The notes under the pieces are model-generated. The model saw only the letters and a program-made list of their open reading frames with translations, made no database searches and was not told the DNA's origin. Position numbers and translations under genes: made by a program. 64,000 nucleotides of DNA from Mycobacterium simulans (GTDB lineage Bacteria > Actinomycetota > Actinomycetes > Mycobacteriales > Mycobacteriaceae), in NCBI RefSeq assembly GCF_900232995.1, contig NZ_OCVX01000001.1, forward strand, positions 1 through 64,000. Direction: 5' to 3'. This document shows positions 8,700 to 17,528 of this stretch, piece by piece (the first letter of the stretch is position 1; the number at the start of each line of letters is the position of its first letter).

Positions 8700-10369
8700 A
8701 TACCCAATGGCACCGATCGGTCGACCTGCTCATCGCAGGAAGCGGCGGGGGCGGCATGGTGGCGGGGCTGGCCGCACTCGACCGCGGTCTCGAGCCGCTC
8801 ATTGTCGAGAAGCAGGCACTGGTCGGTGGGTCGACCGGGCTATCCGGCGGCATCGTGTGGCTTCCCAACAACCCGCTGATGCGCGCTGACGGGATCGCCG
8901 ATTCGCACGAGGACGGCCTCGCCTACCTGGCAGACGTGGTCGGCGACGTCGGCGCGGCCTCCTCCCCTGCGCGCCGGGAAATGTTTCTCACCGCGGGCTA
9001 TCAGATGATGAACTTTCTGGTGCGCAAAGGCGTTCGGCTGATCCGGTGCGCCGGCTGGAGTGACTACTACCCGAACCACAAGGGCGGCAATGAGTCCGGC
9101 CGCGCCGTCGAGGGCATCCCCTTCGACGCTGCCCAATTGGGCGCTTGGGGTGACAAGGTCCAGCCGTCGCTCGCCAAGAACTATGGGTATGTCGTGCTGA
9201 CCAACGAGCTGCGCTCGGTCCAGTACTTCAACCGCTCGCCGCGCGCATTTGCCGTGGCGGCGAAGGTCTTTGCACGTACTAACGCCGCGCGGCTGGCCCG
9301 GCGTCAGATATTGACCAATGGCGCATCGTTGATCGGTCAGATGCTCAAGGCGCTGCTCGACCTCAGTGACGGCCACCCACCGCTGTGGACCAACGCCGCC
9401 CTGGCGGATCTCATCGTCGCTGATGGCCGCGTAGTGGGCGCGCGGGTCGTTCATGACGGCGTTTCGCTGAATGTTGAGGCGCGCAAGGGAGTTCTGCTGG
9501 CGGCCGGGGGCTTTGGCCACAACGCTGAGATGCGTCGACGGTATAGCGGCGATCAGCCCAACGAGGGACAGTGGTCGATCGCCAACGCCGGCGACACCGG
9601 CGAGGTGCTGCAAATGGCCATGCGTCTGGGTGCAAAAGCCGATCTGATGGATGAGGCCTGGTGGCTGCCTTCGGTTTTCATCGTCAACGGCGGCGCGGCC
9701 GCCGCGTCGCTCGGTTCGGGACGCCAACGCCCCGGAGCCATCTATGTCGACTCGACCGGCCGTCGGTTCTGTAACGAATCAAACTCGTACGTCGAGGTCG
9801 GCAAGGCGATGTACGCCAACAAAGCGGTGCCGTGCTGGATGATTTTCGACGATGGTTACGTGCGCCGGTATGTCGCGGGCACCAACCCGCTGAAGCGGCA
9901 GCACCTGCCGCCCGAGCTGGTCAACAGTGGCGCCGTCAAGCGAGCGGACAACATCGGCGGCCTGGCCCGTCAGATCGACCTTCCTCGCGACGAGCTGACC
10001 CTCACAATCTCGCGGTTCAACCAATTCGCGGCCAAAGGCTTGGACCCCGATTTCGGGCGTGGCCAGTCGGCCTACAACGACTGCCTTGGTGATCCCGGTT
10101 ATCGGCCCAACGCCGCGCTCGGTCCGCTCGACCGTGCGCCGTATTACGCGACCCGGGTCTTTCCTGCCGATGTTGGGACCTGCGGCGGCGTGATCACCAA
10201 CGAGCACGCCCAAGTTCTCGACGAGCACGACCGGGTGATCGAGGGTCTCTACGCCACCGGTAACACCACCGCGACGGTCATGGGCCGAACGTATCCGGGC
10301 GCGGGCGCGAGCATTGCCAACTCAATGGTGTTCGGCTACGTCGCGGCCCGGCATGCCGCCGGCCGCTAA
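8696..10369 (+). CDS. FAD-dependent dehydrogenase, 3-ketosteroid-delta1-dehydrogenase/fumarate-reductase type
   Basis: 557 residues. The N-terminal FAD-binding motif is IAGSGGGGMVAGLAALDRG followed by VEKQALVGGSTGLSGG. The C-terminus has the KstD-like block with APYYATRVFPADVGTCGG, GLYATGNTTATVMG and YPGAGASIANSM. KstD enzymes introduce a 1,2 double bond into a 3-ketosteroid ring; here the substrate may be any cyclic ketone or CoA ester. It is translationally coupled to the Rieske oxygenase. The stop overlaps tail-to-tail with the convergent crotonase gene. The KstD label is by overall resemblance and is less sure than the FAD call. Confidence 0.85.
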   Translation: MNTQWHRSVDLLIAGSGGGGMVAGLAALDRGLEPLIVEKQALVGGSTGLSGGIVWLPNNPLMRADGIADSHEDGLAYLADVVGDVGAASSPARREMFLTAGYQMMNFLVRKGVRLIRCAGWSDYYPNHKGGNESGRAVEGIPFDAAQLGAWGDKVQPSLAKNYGYVVLTNELRSVQYFNRSPRAFAVAAKVFARTNAARLARRQILTNGASLIGQMLKALLDLSDGHPPLWTNAALADLIVADGRVVGARVVHDGVSLNVEARKGVLLAAGGFGHNAEMRRRYSGDQPNEGQWSIANAGDTGEVLQMAMRLGAKADLMDEAWWLPSVFIVNGGAAAASLGSGRQRPGAIYVDSTGRRFCNESNSYVEVGKAMYANKAVPCWMIFDDGYVRRYVAGTNPLKRQHLPPELVNSGAVKRADNIGGLARQIDLPRDELTLTISRFNQFAAKGLDPDFGRGQSAYNDCLGDPGYRPNAALGPLDRAPYYATRVFPADVGTCGGVITNEHAQVLDEHDRVIEGLYATGNTTATVMGRTYPGAGASIANSMVFGYVAARHAAGR

Positions 10370-11211
10370 CCGGGCGAGCCATCCTCGCCGCGGTCGAGGA
10401 ACTCGCGGGGCGTCAGGCCCGACTGCATGAGTTGTGTTCGGCGCGCCTGCACATCGGAGGCCGCGCCGACCATGTTGGTCAGGATGTGGCTGACCTGGAG
10501 GTGCACCCGCATTCCCATCAGTTCCCACGCCCGCTTCACGTTGTTCTTCACCGCCATCAGCGTGGTCAGCGGGATTTGCGCAATCTTGCGCGCCATCTCC
10601 TCGACAATGCTCTCGAGTTCTTCGCGCGGCACCACCTTGTTGAGCAACCCCCAGTCGAGGGCCTGCTGTGCAGACAGGGTGGGTGCCAGCAGCAGCCAAT
10701 CCATGGTGCGGTGCCAGTTCATCATCAACCACGGCTCGATCATGGTGTGCCCGCCGGGTTCGCCAAGGCTCTGGGCAAGCGGCATCTGGAAATACGCGTC
10801 CTCAGACGCCACGCAAAAGTCGGTCAGCAGACCGAGATAGATGCCACCCCCCACGCAGTAGCCATGGATCTGGGAAATCGTCGGCTTGGGAAACTCCCAT
10901 AGATACAGTGTGGGCCACAGAAATAAGTCCGCCGTGCCTTTGTATAGGTCCTCGAAGGTAGTCCCGAACTCCGGGTAAGGGTCCTCGTCCGGAGCCCAGC
11001 GCGCCACGTGCCCGCCGCAGAAGCCGTTACCGTTGGCCTTGAGGATGACGACCTTGATCTCGCTGTCGCGATCCGCCTCGTGTAGGCAGTCGTCGACTTC
11101 CCGGACGAGCTGGGAATCTTTGGTGTTGGCCTTATCGGCCCGATTCAGCACAATCCGCGCAATTGGCGGTTCGCGCTCATAGATGACCGCTTCGAGGACG
11201 CGCCGCTCCAT
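10366..11211 (-). CDS. Crotonase-fold protein, paralogue of 4875-5750, lacking catalytic glutamates
   Basis: 281 residues, clearly related to the crotonase at 4875 (shared PIARI.LN, KANG.GFC.GH, GYCVGGG and RAWELMGMRVH). The two glutamates of enoyl-CoA hydratase are replaced by Y125 (GGGIY) and L145 (FQMPL). These differ from the replacements in the first copy, so the two have diverged in active site. It starts at ATG 11211, 10 bp after the acyl-CoA dehydrogenase stop, and forms a two-gene unit with it. Probable role: a non-hydratase step on an acyl-CoA of the same pathway. Confidence 0.85.
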   Translation of the reverse strand: MERRVLEAVIYEREPPIARIVLNRADKANTKDSQLVREVDDCLHEADRDSEIKVVILKANGNGFCGGHVARWAPDEDPYPEFGTTFEDLYKGTADLFLWPTLYLWEFPKPTISQIHGYCVGGGIYLGLLTDFCVASEDAYFQMPLAQSLGEPGGHTMIEPWLMMNWHRTMDWLLLAPTLSAQQALDWGLLNKVVPREELESIVEEMARKIAQIPLTTLMAVKNNVKRAWELMGMRVHLQVSHILTNMVGAASDVQARRTQLMQSGLTPREFLDRGEDGSPG

Positions 11212-11221
11212 GTCCGTGACA

Positions 11222-12385
11222 TTACAGCGAACGGCTGATGATTTCTTTCATGATTTCGCTTGTGCCGCCGTAGATCTTGTTGACCCGCGCGGCAGCGTAG
11301 GCGCGTGCGATGGGACATTCCATCATGTAGCCGTATCCGCCGAAGAACTGGACGCATCGGTCGACGATGTCGACAGCCTTATCGGCTGCGATCAGCTTGG
11401 CCATCGACGCTGTCGCCGGATCGTTGTTGCCATCGATGTAGTGCTGGATGCAGTAGTCGACGGTCGTCTTGATCGACAGCGTCTCGGCTTTGAGCTCCGC
11501 GAGCTCAAACCTGTTGTGCTGGAACTTGATCAGCGGGCGTCCGAACGCCTCGCGCTGCTTGGTGTACCGGATCGCCTCTAGCACTGCGGCTTCGGCCATG
11601 CCGGCACAGACCGCGGCGATGATGAGTCGCTCACGGGCCAACTGTTCCATCAGTTGATAGAAACCCAGGCCTTCCTTGTCGCCCAGCAAGTTCTGCGTGG
11701 GCACGCGCATGTCGGTGAAGAACAATTCGCGGGTGTCCTGACCGTGCTGGCCTACCTTCTCCAGCACGCGACCACGCTCGAAGCCGACCAGACGGTCGTC
11801 GGTTTCGGCGACGATCAGCGAAGTGCCCGCTGCGCCTTCGGAAGGATCCGTTTTGGCGACGATGACCAGCAGGTCGCAGTGAGTGCCATTGGAAATAAAG
11901 GTCTTTGATCCGTTGATCAGATAGTGCGAGCCGTCGCGAACAGCGGTGGTGCGTACTGCTTGCAGGTCCGATCCGGTGCCCGGCTCGGTCATCGCGATCG
12001 CCAGAACGGCATCCCCGCTGATAATCGATGGCATCCAACGCTGTTTCTGCTCCTCGGTGCCGTAGGTGTTGATGTAGTGCGCGACGATCGGCGAGTGCAC
12101 AATCCAGCCAGAGGAGCTGTCGTGAGCCAGCGCCAGTTCTTCGGCCACGACCGCGGAATAGCCGAAATCGCCACCCGTGCCACCGAACCGTTCGGGCAGA
12201 TCCAGCCCGAGCAACCCGGCGTTACCTAGCTTGTTCCAGAACTCGCGATCGACCTGATGCTGGCGCGCCCATCGTTCTTGATGAGGCGTGGCCTCCTTGC
12301 GCAGGAACTCGGCTGCATGCTGACGGAGTTCCCGGTGTTGGTCGGTCTCCCAGCTGGCTCGGTACGCCGGAAAAAGCTTGGACAC
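11222..12385 (-). CDS. Acyl-CoA dehydrogenase (FadE-type)
   Basis: 387 residues, the usual FadE length. The FAD/substrate loop is AMTEPGTGSDLQAVRTT. The C-terminal block QFFGGYGYMMECPIARAYAA is followed by YGGTSEIMKEI, where the glutamate of GTSEI is the expected catalytic base. It oxidises an acyl-CoA to the 2,3-enoyl-CoA and passes electrons to ETF. The start is GTG 12385. It is transcribed divergently from the TetR gene at 12525, and a perfect 12 bp palindrome lies between them, so it is the likely direct target of that repressor. Confidence 0.9.
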   Translation of the reverse strand: MSKLFPAYRASWETDQHRELRQHAAEFLRKEATPHQERWARQHQVDREFWNKLGNAGLLGLDLPERFGGTGGDFGYSAVVAEELALAHDSSSGWIVHSPIVAHYINTYGTEEQKQRWMPSIISGDAVLAIAMTEPGTGSDLQAVRTTAVRDGSHYLINGSKTFISNGTHCDLLVIVAKTDPSEGAAGTSLIVAETDDRLVGFERGRVLEKVGQHGQDTRELFFTDMRVPTQNLLGDKEGLGFYQLMEQLARERLIIAAVCAGMAEAAVLEAIRYTKQREAFGRPLIKFQHNRFELAELKAETLSIKTTVDYCIQHYIDGNNDPATASMAKLIAADKAVDIVDRCVQFFGGYGYMMECPIARAYAAARVNKIYGGTSEIMKEIISRSL

Positions 12386-12434
12386 TCCCTACCTCGCTTC
12401 GCTCTTGCGCACGATGCCTCCCCCGTGCAAAACG

Positions 12435-12446
12435 ATACGATCGTAT
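12435..12446. promoter_or_regulatory. Perfect 12-bp palindrome, candidate TetR operator
   Basis: ATACGATCGTAT at 12435-12446 is a perfect inverted repeat centred 55 bp upstream of the acyl-CoA dehydrogenase start and 84 bp upstream of the TetR start. The position between divergent regulator and target is typical for TetR autoregulation. The overlapping TATTAT (12444-12449) could be a -10 element. Binding is inferred. Confidence 0.55.
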
Positions 12447-12524
12447 TATCCGCCATTCAACCGCACCGCTTGCTGTGCCACCTCGCACGATTTCGGCGCA
12501 AGAGGGTGTAATGGACGCGTGGCG

Positions 12525-13112
12525 ATGACCAACCCGCGGGCAACAAACGAGGATCTGACCGCAAAGGCCCGCATCCGCAACACCGCGCTGGACCTGTATG
12601 CGCAGTATGGCGAGGATCGGGTCTCACTACGCGCCATAGCGGCCGAGGCCGGAGTCACCCTCGGTCTCGTACAGCATCACTTCAAGACCAAGGCCGGCCT
12701 TCGCGACGCGGTCGACCAACTCGTCGTAGACCATTTCGCTCACGCTATCGCCGAGGTCCCCGCGGGAGGCCGTCCCGCGGAACTGGCGGCCGCCCGCGAC
12801 GACGCAGTGCGGCGCATGCTTCTCGACAATCCGGCCGTGGTCAATTACATCCGCCGCGCCGCGTTTGAATCCCCCGATCGGATTCACCTGCTCGACGCGT
12901 TAATTGAGTTGACTCGCCGGGAGATCACAGCCCTGCGTGACGCCGGGCTGGCCTCCAAACGCCGTGGCGAATCGACCCAAGTCGTTGCGGTATTGGTGCG
13001 CCAAATGGGCGAACTACTGCTGCAACCCTTGGTCGACGCAACCTGGGAGCGAGTGGCACGCCGCGGTGACGGTCCGAAACCCCGCTTGTCGGTGACGATC
13101 CGGGACGAATAA
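12525..13112 (+). CDS. TetR family transcriptional regulator
   Basis: 195 residues. The N-terminal HTH is complete (ARIRNTALDLYAQYGED, then LRAIAAEAGVTLGLVQHHF with KTKAGLRDAV). The C-terminal ligand domain is not recognised. The ATG at 12525 begins MTNPRATNED; an in-frame GTG at 12519 is better spaced from the AAGAGGG at 12500-12506 and is an equally good start. It is divergent from the acyl-CoA dehydrogenase/crotonase unit and probably controls it, perhaps with the whole island, in response to a CoA ester. Confidence 0.85.
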   Translation: MTNPRATNEDLTAKARIRNTALDLYAQYGEDRVSLRAIAAEAGVTLGLVQHHFKTKAGLRDAVDQLVVDHFAHAIAEVPAGGRPAELAAARDDAVRRMLLDNPAVVNYIRRAAFESPDRIHLLDALIELTRREITALRDAGLASKRRGESTQVVAVLVRQMGELLLQPLVDATWERVARRGDGPKPRLSVTIRDE

Positions 13113-13116
13113 GCCA

Positions 13117-13662
13117 TCATGCACGGGCCAGCAGCCAAGCAGAACCGTGCCCCTCGCCGGCGGCAACCAACTCGAGTTCGGCGAATGCAGCGCGTAGCTC
13201 GCCCCGCCTTGCGCGGAACGGGCCTGGGGCGGCGCCTACTTCGCTGAATGCGGCGATCGCCAGTAGCCCACCCGGTGCCAGGCGCTCGATGAGCGCCTGG
13301 TCCAAGTGGCGGTCCCGGAATTTATGGCAGAGGATAACGTCGACCGGCGGCCCGGCAGGTAAACCGTTGTCGAGATCGAAGACGGAAAACTGACAGCGAT
13401 CACCGACCGCACTGCGCCGGGCCAGATCTCGCGCGTGGCAGATGGCAACCGCCGATACGTCCAATCCCACGACGTGCAGGCCACGACGGGCCAACCAGAC
13501 CGCGCCGCGGCCCTGGCCGCAGGCCAGGTCCAGAGCCGTTCCTGCGGTCGGGAATACGTCCACGTGAGGTGCAACAAAACCGGGCGGCTCGAGCGCACCG
13601 ACGGGCACCGGTCCCAGGCTTTCGTACCGCTCGTCCCAGCGGCGCCGGTCGGCGTCGGTCAT
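13117..13662 (-). CDS. Class I SAM-dependent methyltransferase
   Basis: 181 residues. It begins MTDADRRRWDERY, a common opening of small TehB/UbiE-like methyltransferases. Motif I is ALDLACGQGRGAVWLARRG, motif II has VVGLDVSAVAI, and ILCHKFRDR and LAPGGLLAIAAF follow. The substrate is unknown. An upstream GTG (13716) would add 18 residues; the RWDERY alignment favours 13662. It converges with the TetR gene, leaving 4 bp between stops, and has no clear tie to the catabolic island. Confidence 0.85.
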   Translation of the reverse strand: MTDADRRRWDERYESLGPVPVGALEPPGFVAPHVDVFPTAGTALDLACGQGRGAVWLARRGLHVVGLDVSAVAICHARDLARRSAVGDRCQFSVFDLDNGLPAGPPVDVILCHKFRDRHLDQALIERLAPGGLLAIAAFSEVGAAPGPFRARRGELRAAFAELELVAAGEGHGSAWLLARA

Positions 13663-13743
13663 GAGCGCCAGTCGTAGAAGCCATACCCGCTTGCCCACCA
13701 TGGCATTTGACGGCACCTAACAAAGACTCTGCGACACCCGGCG

Positions 13744-14253
13744 TTAAGCCGGCGGCGTGGGGTTCGGCTCCAGCGCGCCCCGCTGAATCTGCGCTTCGAG
13801 TTCGTCACACAGCGCGGCGGCGGCACCGAACCCGCGGACGTGCTCGGTCCGAAAATATCGTTTCTCCCGGTCGATCTGTACCGGCCAGCTCATCACACCG
13901 CAGGTCCGCGCAAGCAGTACCAGCGGCATCACGAGCACCTGCAGGACAAAATCGATCAAGGCGAGCAGCATGACAATGACGGCCGCCAACACGATCAGCG
14001 CCGCCTTGCCCGCCTGCGCGACGAGCCAGATCACCGCTGCCAGGACCACTAAGATCGCATGCACGACTGGGTTGGAGGACGACTCCGGTTGAACCGACTC
14101 CGTGCTCGGCGCCTCATCGTCGCCGCCGGAGGGCTTATCGTCCTCGCCCGTGCTGTACCAGATCGCGCGTAGCGAGAGTACCCGTCGCCACGGCCACCAC
14201 CGCCGGCGCACGGTCCACGCGCTGCCGTCGGGAGCTAGCACCCGCTCCGCCAC
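13744..14253 (-). CDS. Conserved mycobacterial membrane protein, two TM segments
   Basis: 169 residues. An N-terminal basic stretch (RRRWWPWRRV) and an acidic, Ser-rich linker precede two long hydrophobic helices (about 65-90 and 93-112). The C-terminal cytosolic part ends Pro-rich. The start is GTG 14253 with a strong GGAGGCGAGG site. No enzymatic motif is visible. The family is common in mycobacteria but I cannot assign a function. Confidence 0.75.
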   Translation of the reverse strand: MAERVLAPDGSAWTVRRRWWPWRRVLSLRAIWYSTGEDDKPSGGDDEAPSTESVQPESSSNPVVHAILVVLAAVIWLVAQAGKAALIVLAAVIVMLLALIDFVLQVLVMPLVLLARTCGVMSWPVQIDREKRYFRTEHVRGFGAAAALCDELEAQIQRGALEPNPTPPA

Positions 14254-14362
14254 CCCTCGCCTCCTTTGCTTGGGCCCACCGACGCCGGTTAATGTACATC
14301 GAACTGCGCCCTAGGCGTTCGCCGTTCACGGAAGCACTAGCAACGAACTGTGCTGCCCGATC

Positions 14363-15457
14363 CTATTGTTTGAACCGCCCGGCGAATCCACGCAGCGGCA
14401 GGTCGGCACTGGTCAAGAGCCCGGGAGGGGCAGCGACGACAGACCGTATGGCGTTGAGCGCTGGCATACCGGTGACGGTCATCCCCAACGAAGCGAACGT
14501 CTTCGGGTTGGACAAGTCGGTGCTCCGGTTCGGAATGATCATGTGCTTGCTGTAGACGGTGGGATCACCCTGGATTCGGGTTATGTAGCAGCCCTTTACA
14601 TCCCAGTGCGGGTCGGTATGTGGTGTCATTTGCCATTCGATATGCGCCTCGACCTTTGGCACGCCGCCGACAAGGCCTTGGTACTTGATGTAGCTGGCGC
14701 CAAGTGAGCCTCTGGGCAGCTTGTACCAGCCTAGGTCGACATCCTTTGTGCATGCGCCCAACTCGTACGAATAGCTAACTTCGTCCAGTTCGAGGCCGAA
14801 GCAATCAGCCATCATGTACACACTGTCGGCGAACACCCGGGTGCCCTTCTCCAGCATGCCGGGGATCTCGCGGTCGCCGATTGGCCGACCATAACCGCAC
14901 ATCTCCCAGGTCGGGGCCGAATGGTGGCAGGACACATCCACGGACTCTATGACGGTCACGTTTTCCAGATCGGCCACATCGCAGGTGTGCACGACACCGA
15001 GAACCTGGCACAGCCCGGGGTTCATTCCGGTTCCGTAGAAGGTCGATCCGCCGCGTTCGCACGCTTCCCGGAGCACCGCCGTGGTGGGCTTGCCCGAGGG
15101 GTGCGGGTGGTTGGTGTCCCGGTGATATCCGGTGATCCAGTCCGCTGTGGTGACGATGTTGATGCCGGCTTCCAGCACTTTCACATAGAGGTCTTCATCG
15201 GGAAATACACCGTGAAACGTCAGTACATCTGGTCTGGCTGCGATGATGTCCTCGACGGACCCGGTCGCGATCACACCATTGGGAGCCAGCCCGGCCAGCT
15301 CGCCGGCGTCACGTCCAACCTTTTCCGGTGTGTAGCAATGTAATCCGACCAGTTCGAGGTCGGGGTGAGTGCCGATCCGTTTGATCATCTCGGTGCCGAC
15401 GTTTCCCGTCGCCACCTGAAAAACTCGGATCCGACGCTGGGTCTCCTTGGCGGTCAT
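14363..15457 (-). CDS. NAD(P)-dependent reductase of the DapB/amine-dehydrogenase-like fold
   Basis: 364 residues. The N-terminal Rossmann motif is VFQVATGNVGTEMIKRI, followed by a PDVLTFHGVFP segment and a long C-terminal domain. This is the actinobacterial family often labelled dihydrodipicolinate-reductase-like, with many copies in mycobacterial catabolic clusters. It is not the lysine-pathway enzyme (too long, and no SGTT lysine motif seen). The start overlaps the Rieske stop by 4 bp, so it probably acts on the product of that oxygenase, for example as a ketone or aldehyde reductase. That role is inference. Confidence 0.75.
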   Translation of the reverse strand: MTAKETQRRIRVFQVATGNVGTEMIKRIGTHPDLELVGLHCYTPEKVGRDAGELAGLAPNGVIATGSVEDIIAARPDVLTFHGVFPDEDLYVKVLEAGINIVTTADWITGYHRDTNHPHPSGKPTTAVLREACERGGSTFYGTGMNPGLCQVLGVVHTCDVADLENVTVIESVDVSCHHSAPTWEMCGYGRPIGDREIPGMLEKGTRVFADSVYMMADCFGLELDEVSYSYELGACTKDVDLGWYKLPRGSLGASYIKYQGLVGGVPKVEAHIEWQMTPHTDPHWDVKGCYITRIQGDPTVYSKHMIIPNRSTDLSNPKTFASLGMTVTGMPALNAIRSVVAAPPGLLTSADLPLRGFAGRFKQ

Positions 15458-16464
15458 GGGATGGTGGATTCCTCTCGGCTGTCCGGATAAAACTGCTTCG
15501 CCCAGGCGCGCAGTGCTTTGAAGCCGGCGTTCTCGTCGGTGGCCAGCGCGGGAGGATCGGAATAACGCTGATGCGACCAGATGTGGACATCGGCAAGGAA
15601 CTGGTCGATGACGGCCTGTGCGAAGCCCTGCGCCTTGGGCGGTGGTTGCGGTGTGTCGTTGCCCGGCAGGCGACCGATATACACCATGAACCGGACGTCT
15701 GATGTCTCCTCGTCAACCGGGGTGATCGTCGAAATCGTCCGGTTGTCGATCATGCCCCAGCTTTTCGTGACGGCCACTCCGAGACCGCCGTTGATGGCCT
15801 GCACGCCGCTGTTCATCGTGTCGGCAGACATGCCATCGACGGCGTCGAAGACGATCGTGAAGTCGACATAGGAGACCGGGCCCTCGAACTCCTGCCGAGT
15901 GAACTTCGGGATGAACGGAGTTTTGTGCACGAACTTGAAATGTGCGAAATCCACGCCGTTTTCAAGCACGTACTGGGGATGCAGTTCCAGGCGTTCTCGG
16001 TAGAGGGTGCCCTGCGGGTAGGCCGGGTAGTAATCCTCGACGCTGGTGCCGTCGCAGAAGCTGGCGAATACATCTGGGACATCGAAGTAGGGATCGCAGC
16101 CGTCGACGTCATGCCAGATGTAGACCGATTCGTTACGTTCCACCACCGGAAAGGTGTGGATGCGGCGCCCCCGGTTGGGGCGATCCTGGTACGGAATACA
16201 TACGTTGCGGCCGTCGAGGTTCCATTCCCAGCCGTGGAACGGGCAGACAATCCGGTCGCCCTCCACATGGCCGCCATAGCCCAGATGGGCGCCAAGGTGT
16301 TCGCAATAGGCGTCCATGACGGTTAGGGCGCCCGAAGCTGCTCGCCAGGCGACCATCTCGCGACCGAAATATTTCATGCGGTGGACTTCGCCGGCGCCAA
16401 TCTCGGCTGACCATGCGACTTGGAACCAGCCCGTTGGCTTCATCGACAGAGGCGGCTTTGCCAT
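15454..16464 (-). CDS. Rieske [2Fe-2S] oxygenase, KshA-like
   Basis: 336 residues. The N-terminus TGWFQVAWSAEI leads to Rieske ligands C54, H56, C74 and H77 (YCEHLGAH, CPFHGWEW). The catalytic part contains ENGVDFAHFKFVHKTPF with the two iron histidines. The layout resembles ketosteroid 9alpha-hydroxylase oxygenase (KshA) more than dioxygenase alpha subunits. The ATG at 16464 is chosen because the upstream in-frame extension is unlike the family. It is coupled to the reductase at 14363 and lies downstream of a TetR gene on the same strand. Confidence 0.85.
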   Translation of the reverse strand: MAKPPLSMKPTGWFQVAWSAEIGAGEVHRMKYFGREMVAWRAASGALTVMDAYCEHLGAHLGYGGHVEGDRIVCPFHGWEWNLDGRNVCIPYQDRPNRGRRIHTFPVVERNESVYIWHDVDGCDPYFDVPDVFASFCDGTSVEDYYPAYPQGTLYRERLELHPQYVLENGVDFAHFKFVHKTPFIPKFTRQEFEGPVSYVDFTIVFDAVDGMSADTMNSGVQAINGGLGVAVTKSWGMIDNRTISTITPVDEETSDVRFMVYIGRLPGNDTPQPPPKAQGFAQAVIDQFLADVHIWSHQRYSDPPALATDENAGFKALRAWAKQFYPDSREESTIP

Positions 16465-16619
16465 CTCAGCGGTCCCTTCGCGCACCCGTCCCGCCGGGGC
16501 TCGCGGCATCCTCGACACACCCCCAAATCCAAACAATAGCCCGCATTCCGCGTTTTTCATAGTAGGCTCTGTGAAACTACACTACGCAGATCCGGCCACG
16601 GCTGCCGGATGCACGAAAA

Positions 16620-17249
16620 TCATTCGGAGCCAGAATTTTCCAGGTATGCAACGATCGCGTTGGTCAGCCCGCGGCGCGCCTCATCGAGGTCCGAATACGT
16701 GCCCAGCTGCCTTTCGGAGGTGATCCCCCGCATCGCGCCCGGGATGAACGCAGCCACCTCGCGAATCCGACGGGGGTCGACATCCAGGCCGGCAAACGCC
16801 TTCTGGCAGGCCAGTGCCCAGCTGTGTTGCCAGGACGACAATTCGGCAGCGGTGCGGGGATAGAGTCGCTCGAGTTCGGCGCGGTCATTGGGCAGCGCCC
16901 TGCGCAACGTCTCGATGGCCCGGGAATCGGTCGAAGTCAGCCCCACATACAAGGTATCGATGATGACGGCGACGCGGTCACGCAGCGGACCGCCACAGAC
17001 GGCATTCGATGGCAGTTCGCCGCGCCGCTGCGCGGTGTGGTGCAATACAGCCGCCCAAAACCCGTCGATATCCCCAAATTGGTACTTCACAGCTCCCCAG
17101 GTGGCGCCACTTTCCTTGGCGATGCGATTAGCCGACGCGGCCCCGGGATCGCCGGACGCCAGTGATCGCAGGGCACTCTCCAACATGCTCTCCCGGGTCG
17201 CGAGTCCTCGCCGGTTGGTGCGCCGCCCATTGACGCCAGCTTCCGCCAT
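16620..17249 (-). CDS. TetR family transcriptional regulator
   Basis: 209 residues. HTH region: TRESMLESALRSLASGD, then ANRIAKESGATWGAVKYQFG. The C-terminal domain resembles the TetR_C group seen near steroid and fatty-acid catabolism. The start ATG 17249 sits after a GGGA site; a GTG 27 bp upstream is possible. It precedes the KshA-like gene by 155 bp on the same strand, so it may regulate the KshA-like/reductase pair. Confidence 0.82.
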   Translation of the reverse strand: MAEAGVNGRRTNRRGLATRESMLESALRSLASGDPGAASANRIAKESGATWGAVKYQFGDIDGFWAAVLHHTAQRRGELPSNAVCGGPLRDRVAVIIDTLYVGLTSTDSRAIETLRRALPNDRAELERLYPRTAAELSSWQHSWALACQKAFAGLDVDPRRIREVAAFIPGAMRGITSERQLGTYSDLDEARRGLTNAIVAYLENSGSE

Positions 17250-17528
17250 TCCCGGGATGGTAGTGGTTGCGTCCACTGGGGGCTAGCACCCGCGTCGACG
17301 ACGCCGGGCTTGTGGTGGCGGCCCACCGAATTCGAGAAGGTCGGCGGTACACCGCAGCTCGCCCTCCTGGTGCCGAACGGGTTGTCGGTCAAGGCGATTC
17401 ACATCATCCACAAGGACCCGCGCAACATCTGTTGGCCGACTACACCCGCGCGGCGGTTGATCCTTTGCCCAAGTTCAGCGATCCTCAACGGGCCGATACT
17501 GGCGATGTACCGACCGAGGAGTGGCGTG

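Noticed and set aside
12378-12524. Upstream extension of the TetR gene
   Set aside because: It would cover the palindrome and start beyond the divergent gene's start; no family likeness before MTNPRATNED.
17310-17528. Upstream extension of the 17529 membrane protein
   Set aside because: Composition unlike protein, no ribosome site at the start, while 17529 has a well-placed GAGGAG.
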